NCBI GenBank assembly: GCA_015655365.1
Contig: JAATFE010000060.1
Location: forward strand, 1 to 5,190
Length of the DNA stretch: 5,190 bases
Reading direction: 5' to 3'
DNA from: Terriglobales bacterium
GTDB lineage: Bacteria; Acidobacteriota; Terriglobia; Terriglobales; Acidobacteriaceae
How positions within the stretch are numbered: position 1 is the stretch's first letter; every line of letters starts with the position of its first letter. Position numbers and translations under genes: made by a program. This document shows positions 1 to 5,190 of the stretch, one piece after another. The notes beneath the pieces are model-generated. The model made no database searches, was not told the origin of the DNA, and saw only the letters and a list, made by a program, of their open reading frames with translations.

Positions 1-398
1 ACCGTCACCGGCAACTCAAACCGCCGTGGTCCGCACGATCCCGGATTGAAATAGAGCACGCCCTTGCGCCGGTAAAAATTAGGCACATGCGAATGCCCAA
101 AAAGCACTGCGGAAAACTTTCCCGCCGCCGGGTCCAGGTGCAGCGTGCTCAGATCGTGCAGCATATAAACGTATCGGTCGGCAACAAGCACCACGTCGGT
201 CTCCGGCAGCTCGCCGCACGGTCCGCTGCGGTCGGTATTGCCGCGCACCGCGGTCACCGGCGCAATCTTCGCCAATTCGTCCAGGATCGAGATCTTGCCC
301 ACATCGCCCAGGTGCAGAATGCGCTCCACTCCGGCCAATGCGGGAGCCACTTCGGGTCGCAGCAAACCGTGTGTATCGCTCACCACGCCGATCTTCAT
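1..398 (-). CDS. YfcE/MJ0936-type metallophosphoesterase, C-terminus cut off by window edge
   Basis: A calcineurin-like phosphoesterase of the small bacterial/archaeal YfcE/MJ0936 group. Members are cytoplasmic, need divalent metals such as Mn or Ni, and hydrolyse phosphodiesters; the natural substrate is usually unknown. I translated 132 complete codons from the minus strand. Visible metal-site motifs, in order: SDTHG (D8, H10), HLGD (D32), RGNTD (N54, D56), MLHD (H81), GHSH (H102, H104) and NPGS (118-121). Two small departures from the usual motifs are seen: GNTD where GNCD is commonest, and LHD where LHG is usual. Neither removes a metal ligand. The family is typically 150-165 residues, so roughly 20-30 C-terminal residues are missing at base 1. 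The start at 398 is supported by GGAG on the minus strand at 407-404, five bases before the ATG, and the protein begins exactly where the family begins (MKIGVVSDTHG). It lies 303 bp downstream of the permease in the same orientation and probably has its own promoter. Family assignment is very secure; substrate unknown. Confidence 0.93.
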   Translation of the reverse strand, partial: MKIGVVSDTHGLLRPEVAPALAGVERILHLGDVGKISILDELAKIAPVTAVRGNTDRSGPCGELPETDVVLVADRYVYMLHDLSTLHLDPAAGKFSAVLFGHSHVPNFYRRKGVLYFNPGSCGPRRFELPVT

Positions 399-403
399 GA
401 AAA

Positions 404-407
404 CTCC
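404..407 (-). promoter_or_regulatory. Ribosome binding site of the phosphoesterase
   Basis: GGAG on the minus strand, five bases upstream of the ATG at 398. It fixes the start codon, which agrees with the conserved N-terminus of the family. Confidence 0.75.
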
Positions 408-471
408 AAAATTCAGGTTCGGTCGTCTTTGCCGAAAATTAAGGCCCGGAAGCGCAGAATGATTGTAAGCA

Positions 472-531
472 ATCCCTGCGGTCTAAAATGTCAGGGATGT
501 ACCCCGCCGTACCCCCACCCCCTCATCCCTG
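472..531 (-). repeat. Three alternating copies of an ATCCCTG/CAGGGAT inverted repeat
   Basis: Plus-strand copies are ATCCCTG (472-478), CAGGGATG (492-499) and CATCCCTG (524-531). The middle copy can pair with the first (7 bp, 13-base loop) or the third (8 bp, 24-base spacer), but not both at once. All lie within the likely phosphoesterase leader, 73-133 bases before its ATG. The repeats are seen directly; any regulatory role is inference. Confidence 0.5.
502..529 (-). other. G-quadruplex motif in the phosphoesterase leader
   Basis: The minus strand reads four G-runs: 529-527 (3 G), 522-518 (5 G), 516-512 (5 G) and 505-502 (4 G). They are separated by loops of 4, 1 and 6 bases. This satisfies the usual pattern of four runs of at least three G with loops of 1-7. 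The first G-run lies inside the third copy of the adjacent inverted repeat, so folding of one would compete with the other. Confidence 0.55.
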
Positions 532-552
532 TGGAGCCGTCTTTTCGGGCAG

Positions 553-581
553 GTTCTAGCGAATAAATGGAACAGAATCAA
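553..581 (-). promoter_or_regulatory. Candidate sigma-70-type promoter for the phosphoesterase
   Basis: On the minus strand TTGATT (581-576) and TAGAAC (558-553) are separated by exactly 17 bases and each matches 4 of 6 consensus positions. The pair sits in the most AT-rich part of the gap. Transcription from it would begin near 546 and give a leader of about 150 nt containing the G-quadruplex motif and the inverted-repeat triplet. The match is modest and other AT-rich hexamers exist nearby, so this is a candidate only. Confidence 0.3.
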
Positions 582-701
582 TATCTTATAAATTCGATCC
601 GTTGACCTGATGGTAAACAGAGACCCCTGAAAATGCCACGATTTCTTGCGATTCCGCGCGTTTTTTGCTCGTTTCCGACTGAAATTTGGCCGGAAAGTCG
701 A

Positions 702-1577
702 TCACAGCCCCAATTCCAGCCGCGTCCGCGGGTCCAGTTGGTCGCGCAAAGCGTCACCCAAAAAGTTGAAGCCCAGCACCGCGCCCGCCACGGCCAGCGC
801 CGGGAACAGCACCAAATGCGGCGAGTCGAACAGATGCAGCCGTGCGTCGTTGAGCATCGAGCCCCAACTCGGCGCCGGCGCGGGAATCCCCAGTCCCAAA
901 AACGACAGCGTAGCCTCGGCCAGAATAACGCCGGCCATGCCGATCGCCGCCTGCACCAGGATCGGCTGCACGATATTCGGCAGGATGTGCCGGAAAAAGA
1001 TCCTCAATCCGCTGGCGCCCAGAGCGCGGGCCGCGTCCACGTACTCGCGGTTGCGCACCGCCATCACCTGCGCCCTCACCAGCCGCGCATATCCAGCCCA
1101 GCCGCCGATGGCCAGCGCCAGCACCAGGTTGGTGAATCCCGGTCCCATGAACGCGGCAAAAGCAATCGCCAGCAAAATCCCCGGCAGCGCCAAAAACGTA
1201 TTCATGGCAAAGGTCGTCAGAGCGGTATCGATCCAGCCGCCCAGGTAGCCCGCCAAGCCTCCCACAGCCAGCCCCAGCCCCAGCGAGACGGTCACCACGC
1301 TCACCGAAACCGCCAGCGACAGCCGCGCACCCCACAGCAGGCGCGAGAGAATGTCGCGGCCCAGTTCGTCGGTTCCGGCCCAGTGCGCGGCTGAAGGCCC
1401 TTGCAGCCGGTTCAGCAGGTCGATAGCCGCGGGATTATGCGGCGCAAGCCAAGGTGCAGTCAGCCCGCCCAGCACAAATCCGGCCAGCAGCAACACTCCC
1501 GCCGCGGCCAGCGGTTGGCGGCGGATGCGGCTTCCCGCGCGGCGCATCGTACTCGAAACAAGAAAAGACATCGGCAT
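702..1577 (-). CDS. OppC/DppC-type ABC transporter permease (peptide/nickel family)
   Basis: An inner-membrane permease of the peptide/nickel ABC uptake family. It would form half of the channel with an OppB/DppB-type partner, driven by OppD/OppF-type ATPases and fed by a solute-binding protein. The 291-residue length is typical. Residues 20-45 give the first membrane segment after an Arg-rich cytoplasmic N-terminus. The OppC signature GTDELGRDILSRLLWGAR is at 68-85. Further hydrophobic segments lie near 88-112, 120-144, 148-166, 205-226 and 254-276. The EAA loop that contacts the ATPase is clear at 178-201 (EYVDAARALGAS, then HILPN). The conserved tail SFLGLGIPAP and PSWGSML is at 225-241. 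ATG at 1577 is the most upstream possible start, since an in-frame TAG lies at 1616-1614. No good Shine-Dalgarno precedes it, and the ATGs at 1571 and 1547 are alternatives. A partner permease gene would normally lie just upstream, but that side holds a divergent gene. Substrate (peptide, nickel or other) cannot be told. Confidence 0.93.
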   Translation of the reverse strand: MPMSFLVSSTMRRAGSRIRRQPLAAAGVLLLAGFVLGGLTAPWLAPHNPAAIDLLNRLQGPSAAHWAGTDELGRDILSRLLWGARLSLAVSVSVVTVSLGLGLAVGGLAGYLGGWIDTALTTFAMNTFLALPGILLAIAFAAFMGPGFTNLVLALAIGGWAGYARLVRAQVMAVRNREYVDAARALGASGLRIFFRHILPNIVQPILVQAAIGMAGVILAEATLSFLGLGIPAPAPSWGSMLNDARLHLFDSPHLVLFPALAVAGAVLGFNFLGDALRDQLDPRTRLELGL

Positions 1578-1605
1578 TGCCAGAATAACGCGACACCCTC
1601 GGCCA

Positions 1606-1612
1606 AGAGAGG
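1606..1612 (+). promoter_or_regulatory. Candidate ribosome binding site of the CAP protein gene
   Basis: AGAGAGG ends 11 bases before the ATG at 1624, which is a little farther than ideal. A second reading, with a TCTAAT hexamer at 1613-1618, would make the transcript nearly leaderless, so this site is not certain. Confidence 0.4.
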
Positions 1613-1623
1613 TCTAATCAGGT

Positions 1624-2397
1624 ATGGGAATCTTTCGGCAGGGTCTGATCTTGTCTCTGATGCTCGCTGGGCCGGTGCTTTGGGCGCAAGCGGAACCGTC
1701 CTCGCAGGACGAAGCGCCTACCGTGCTTCACATCGAAGCCGAGCAGTTGTTTGCCATGGCCAATCGCTCTCGCGCCGCTCAGGGAGTCGCTTCGCTCAAG
1801 TGGGACCCTGCGCTGACCGCCGCCGCTCTTCAACACTGCCAGCGCATGGCTGCCGAGGGGCCAATCTCCCATCGCTATGACGGGGAACCGGACCTCACCG
1901 CGCGGGCCGGCCACGCCGCCGCTCATTTCAGCCTGATCGAAGAAAACATCGCCGTCGGTTCGAACACCGCCTTGATTCACCAGGGCTGGATGAATTCCCC
2001 CGGCCATCGCGCCAACCTCCTGAATCCCGAGGTGGACCGCGTCGGCATCGCCACAGTGGCTCACAACGGCGTCATCTATGCCGTGGCCGACTACTCTCGC
2101 GCCGTGCAGGTCCTCTCCCGGACCGAAGTCGAGTCTACCGTCGCCAATCTGCTGCACGCTCGGGGTCTCACAATCGTCAAGGATGCGGCTGCCGCACGCG
2201 CCTATTGCGCCAATGGAACGAAAAATTCCAGCCAGGCAGGGTTCTTCATGCGTTGGGAGAACCCGGATCTGACCCAGCTTCCCCCGGCGCTGGCCAGTCG
2301 GCTGGGCCAATTCCATAACGCTGTCGTGGGCAGTTGCACCCCGCAGCAGGTCGAGGGCTCATTCACCACCTATCGCGTGGCGGTCATTCTGTACTGA
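1624..2397 (+). CDS. Secreted CAP/SCP-domain (YkwD-like) protein with C-terminal extension
   Basis: An exported protein of the CAP superfamily (CRISP / antigen 5 / PR-1; bacterial YkwD branch). Bacterial members are extracytoplasmic and their biochemical role is mostly unknown. Residues 1-23 form a signal peptide: a basic start, a hydrophobic core and AQA before the likely cleavage site, with no lipobox cysteine. The CAP domain spans about 38-160. It shows N47 and R48 in the first helix, LQHCQRMA (H71), ISHRYDGEPDLTARA (H83), EENIAVG (E106/E107), and the signature GWMNSPGHRANLLNP (121-135, H128), then a closing strand near VIYAVADYSRA. The usual CAP cavity His and Glu residues are therefore present. 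Residues 165-257 are an extension I cannot assign. It has two cysteines (C195, C238) that could form a disulfide, and MRWE, DLTQLP and YRVAVILY segments. Start 1624 gives the intact signal peptide. The gene diverges from the permease (46 bp apart) and converges on gltD. Family secure; function unknown. Confidence 0.92.
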   Translation: MGIFRQGLILSLMLAGPVLWAQAEPSSQDEAPTVLHIEAEQLFAMANRSRAAQGVASLKWDPALTAAALQHCQRMAAEGPISHRYDGEPDLTARAGHAAAHFSLIEENIAVGSNTALIHQGWMNSPGHRANLLNPEVDRVGIATVAHNGVIYAVADYSRAVQVLSRTEVESTVANLLHARGLTIVKDAAAARAYCANGTKNSSQAGFFMRWENPDLTQLPPALASRLGQFHNAVVGSCTPQQVEGSFTTYRVAVILY

Positions 2398-2423
2398 TCT
2401 TTGGAGTTTACGTCCCTTGCACC

Positions 2424-2439
2424 GCGTTGCTTCCAACGC
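2424..2439. repeat. 6-bp hairpin GCGTTG/CAACGC
   Basis: GCGTTG (2424-2429) and CAACGC (2434-2439) enclose a CTTC loop. It touches the next, larger palindrome, and its right arm shares two bases with that stem's outer part. It is the first stem after the CAP stop codon. Confidence 0.5.
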
Positions 2440-2476
2440 AAAACAGGTCCGGGCGATGAACCCGGACCTGCTTTGC
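2438..2476. repeat. Strong palindrome after the CAP gene, possible terminator
   Basis: CAGGTCCGGG (2444-2453) and CCCGGACCTG (2461-2470) form a perfect 10-bp GC-rich stem with a 7-base loop. GCAAA (2438-2442) and TTTGC (2472-2476) extend it by 5 bp after one mismatch. It starts about 40 bases past the CAP stop. Only three Ts follow on the plus strand and four on the minus strand, so it is a poor intrinsic terminator by tail, though it could stop or protect transcripts from either side. Confidence 0.6.
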
Positions 2477-2495
2477 AACTTGGATTGCGGCGCCC

Positions 2496-2611
2496 CTGGT
2501 ACCGTGTCTTCGTGGTTTCGTAATCGAGCCCAGGAAAATGGGTGCCCCAGGTCCCGCTTTTGGGACCTGGGAGAGCACGAATTGACACGGACACGGTACT
2601 GGAGCATTTTT
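2496..2611 (+). terminator. Nested inverted repeat followed by T5, possible terminator or repeat element
   Basis: GTACCGTGTC (2499-2508) is the exact reverse complement of GACACGGTAC (2590-2599). Two G-U pairs and one G-C pair lengthen it to 13 bp as RNA (2496-2508 with 2590-2602). About 81 bases lie between the arms, including the 10-bp hairpin at 2546-2571. A run of five Ts (2607-2611) comes four bases after the outer arm. In plus orientation it could end the CAP transcript. The long spacing also fits the two ends of a small palindromic element. Confidence 0.35.
2546..2571. repeat. Perfect 10-bp palindrome CCCAGGTCCC/GGGACCTGGG
   Basis: Arms 2546-2555 and 2562-2571 enclose a GCTTTT loop. 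GTGC (2542-2545) and GCAC (2575-2578) extend the stem across a 3-base bulge. It shares the CAGGTCC...GGACCTG core with the palindrome at 2444-2470, although the loops are unrelated. It is nested inside the outer inverted repeat 2496-2602. Confidence 0.65.
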
Positions 2612-2638
2612 CTAGTAGGTGTAGAGTGGCTTTGCAAG

Positions 2639-2658
2639 GGCACGGCTTCAGCCGTGCC
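2639..2658. repeat. Perfect 8-bp hairpin GGCACGGC/GCCGTGCC
   Basis: Arms 2639-2646 and 2651-2658 enclose a TTCA loop, giving a GGCTTCAGCC core. With the GGGCTTTAGCCC element at 2679-2690 it resembles paired intergenic repeats that I recall as common in Acidobacteriota genomes. That resemblance is memory, not a search result. Confidence 0.6.
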
Positions 2659-2678
2659 ATAAAATGGCCGAAATGATA

Positions 2679-2690
2679 GGGCTTTAGCCC
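2679..2690. repeat. Short palindrome GGGCTTTAGCCC
   Basis: GGGC (2679-2682) and GCCC (2687-2690) enclose a TTTA loop, 20 bases after the previous hairpin and with the same GGCTTxAGCC-type core. A CCCCCTGGGGG-like stretch follows at about 2688-2698 and adds further self-pairing. Confidence 0.5.
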
Positions 2691-2701
2691 CCTGGGGGAC
2701 G

Positions 2702-2726
2702 TTTCTCCCTGCACCATCAGGAGAAA
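2702..2726 (-). terminator. Hairpin just past the gltD stop, weak terminator candidate
   Basis: TTTCTCC plus CTG (2702-2711) pairs with CAGGAGAAA (2718-2726), giving a 9-bp stem with one bulged C and a 6-base loop. It starts four bases after the gltD stop codon. No T-run follows on the minus strand, so Rho-independent release here is doubtful. It may instead stabilise the 3' end of the gltBD message. Confidence 0.35.
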
Positions 2727-2730
2727 TGCT

Positions 2731-4168
2731 CTACGCCAGCGCGTGATGCCGCTGTGCCACAGTCTCTGTTTGCGCAGCCAGGTAACGGTCGACTGCTGCT
2801 GCTGCCTTGCGCCCTTCGGAGATGGCCCACACCACCAGCGACTGCCCGCGCCTCATGTCGCCCGCGGCAAAGATGCCGTCCGCCGAGCTCATGTAGCCGT
2901 CCTTGGTCGCCACGTTGCCGCGCTTGTCCAGCTCCAGCCCCATCTGCTCGATCATGCCGCCGCGCACTGGGCCCAGAAAGCCCATGGCCAGCAGAACCAG
3001 GTCCACATCCAGCGTGAACTCCGAGCCGGCAATGGCTTCAAAGGTTGGCGGCGGTCCCACGCGCACGGCGTGCAGTTGCTTCAGGTTGCCCCGCTCGTCG
3101 CCGGTGAACTTGATGCTGTTGATGCTCCAGTCGCGGATGCCGCCCTCTTCGTGCGAGGTTTCGGTGCGCAACTGCAACGGCCACAGCGGCCACGGTGTTG
3201 AAGCAGCGCGCTGCTCCGGCGGCTTGGGCATGATTTCGATTTGGTGAACGCTCTTGGCGCCCTGGCGCAGGCTTGTGCCCAGGCAGTCGGCGCCGGTGTC
3301 GCCGCCGCCGATGATCAGCACGCGCTTGCCCTTGGCTGTGATCTCGATGGAGGAGTCGACCGTGTCGCCCTCGCAGCGGTGATTCTGCTGCGGCAGGAAC
3401 TCCATGGCGAAGTGAATGCCCTTCAGTTCGCGGCCGGGAATTTTCAGGTCGCGCGGTTGTTCGGAGCCGCCGCAGAGCAGGATCGCGTCATAGTGCTCGG
3501 TGAGGGTTTCGATCGGCACATTGACGCCCACATGCGCGTTGGTGATGAACGTGACGCCCTCGGCGCGCATCTGTTCGATGCGGCGGTCGATGACGTGCTT
3601 CTCCAGCTTGAAGTTGGGAATGCCATAGCGGAGCAGGCCGCCGATGCGGTCGTTCTTCTCGTACACGGTCACGGAGTGGCCGGCGCGCCTCAACTGCTGC
3701 GCTGCCGCCAGACCCGAAGGGCCGCTGCCCACCACGGCCACGCGCTTGCCGGTGTTCTGCTCGGGCGGCTCCGGATGAATCCAGCCCTCGTTCCAGGCGC
3801 GCTCCACAATGCCGCGCTCAATCTGCTTGATCGAGACCGCGGGCTGATTGATGCCCAGCACGCACGCGGCTTCGCACGGCGCCGGGCAAATGCGTCCGGT
3901 GAACTCGGGAAAGTTGTTGGTGGCGTGCAGCCGGTGGATCGCGCTCTCCCAGCGGCCGTTATAGGCCAGGTCGTTCCAGTCGGGAATCAGGTTGTTGACC
4001 GGACAGCCGGTATGGCAGAACGGCACGCCGCAATCCATGCATCGTGCGCCCTGTGCGCGCTGCTTTTCCTCGGGGAATGGCTCGTAGATCTCGAACCAGT
4101 CCTTCACCCGATCCTCGACCTTGCGCCGGGCGGGTTGCTCGCGCTCAATTTCCAGAAATCCAGTGACC

Positions 4169-4176
<8 letters not shown>
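2731..4176 (-). CDS. gltD: Glutamate synthase [NADPH] small (beta) subunit
   Basis: The beta subunit of bacterial GOGAT. It oxidises NADPH at FAD and passes electrons through iron-sulfur clusters to FMN in GltB, for synthesis of glutamate from glutamine and 2-oxoglutarate in the cytoplasm. From the start used here it is 481 residues, normal for GltD. Cluster-binding cysteines are C46, C49, C54 and C58, with a second group at C97, C101 and C105. The FAD-binding loop [11 protein letters not shown] is at 149-159. The NADPH-binding loop [11 protein letters not shown] is at 288-298. The C-terminal FAD motif [19 protein letters not shown] is at 434-452. I chose ATG at 4176 rather than the longer open frame from 4248. 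[12 protein letters not shown] is the family N-terminus, AGAGGTG lies just upstream (4187-4181), and the 24 extra residues look like noncoding read-through. It overlaps gltB by 8 bases. All cofactor motifs are intact, so the subunit should be active. Confidence 0.97.

Positions 4177-5190
<1,014 letters not shown>

Larger units (their letters stand above)
399..701. other. Gene-free region between permease and phosphoesterase
   Basis: These 303 bp hold no convincing gene on either strand. Open frames crossing it on the plus strand are antisense extensions of the flanking genes. From the phosphoesterase outward it holds a ribosome site (404-407), three alternating copies of an ATCCCTG inverted repeat (472-531), a C-rich stretch that is a G-quadruplex motif on the minus strand (502-529), and an AT-rich block (about 555-600) with a promoter-like pair. 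Just beyond the permease stop is a weak 6-bp stem, TTTCCG at 672-677 with CGGAAA at 691-696 and a 13-base loop. It is not followed by a T-run on the minus strand, so I do not call it a terminator. Confidence 0.6.
2398..2730. other. Hairpin-rich gap between the convergent CAP and gltD genes
   Basis: These 333 bp hold no gene I accept. Minus-strand open frames at 2370-2717 and 2359-2643 read straight through the palindromes and show no domain, and a plus-strand frame at 2417-2662 is no better. The stretch is almost filled by separate inverted repeats: 2424-2439, 2438-2476, 2496-2602 (enclosing 2546-2571), 2639-2658, 2679-2690 and 2702-2726. A gap between convergent genes is where terminators and dispersed palindromic elements gather. 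The number and perfection of the stems here is beyond what two terminators require. Confidence 0.7.

Noticed and set aside
661..666. T6 run on the plus strand as an intrinsic terminator
   Set aside because: No stable stem precedes it on the plus strand, and no plus-strand gene lies upstream.
633..1394. 253-codon plus-strand open frame across the permease
   Set aside because: The translation is Gln/Arg/His-rich and lacks any domain. The opposite strand encodes an intact permease.
919..1591. 13-base direct repeat GCCAGAATAACGC at 919-931 and 1579-1591
   Set aside because: One copy lies in permease codons and the other beside its start. One chance 13-base match in 5 kb is not surprising, and nothing else flanks it as in an element.
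1618..2316. 232-codon minus-strand open frame across the CAP gene
   Set aside because: It lies antisense to a gene with a signal peptide and clear CAP motifs. It has no recognisable domain or ribosome site.
2370..2717. 115-codon minus-strand open frame in the CAP-gltD gap
   Set aside because: It is built from the palindromes themselves, overlaps the CAP 3' end antisense, has no ribosome site and shows no protein-like pattern.

Overview
The window holds five protein genes and two structured non-coding stretches. It is GC-rich (about 60% by eye), has short spacers and Shine-Dalgarno-type ribosome sites, and looks like a chromosomal segment of a free-living Gram-negative-type bacterium. My best guess at the group is Acidobacteriota (Terriglobia/Acidobacteriaceae). 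The main support is the cluster of palindromes at 2398-2730, whose GGCTTCAGCC / GGGCTTTAGCCC cores resemble dispersed intergenic repeats I remember from that phylum. The CAP-domain protein type fits too. This is recall and was not searched.

Layout, left to right. (1) 1-398, minus strand: most of a YfcE/MJ0936-type metallophosphoesterase, whose C-terminal end lies off the left edge. (2) 399-701: gene-free. It probably holds the promoter and a roughly 150-nt leader of the phosphoesterase, with a G-quadruplex motif and three alternating copies of one inverted repeat. (3) 702-1577, minus: an OppC/DppC-type ABC permease with no OppB/DppB partner next to it. (4) 1624-2397, plus: a secreted CAP/SCP (YkwD-like) protein with an unrecognised C-terminal extension, divergent from the permease across only 46 bp. 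(5) 2398-2730: a gene-free gap between convergent genes, packed with at least six hairpins, several of them perfect 8-10 bp palindromes. (6) 2731-4176, minus: gltD, the small subunit of NADPH glutamate synthase. (7) 4169-5190, minus: the C-terminal 339 codons of gltB, the large subunit, running off the right edge.

How the genes work together: only gltB and gltD form a clear functional unit. They overlap by 8 bp, are translated in the order gltB then gltD, and encode the two subunits of GOGAT, which makes glutamate from glutamine and 2-oxoglutarate. The other three genes show no obvious shared pathway. I see no defence system, mobile-element gene, CRISPR array, rRNA or tRNA. The coding content is ordinary; the unusual material is in the two non-coding stretches.
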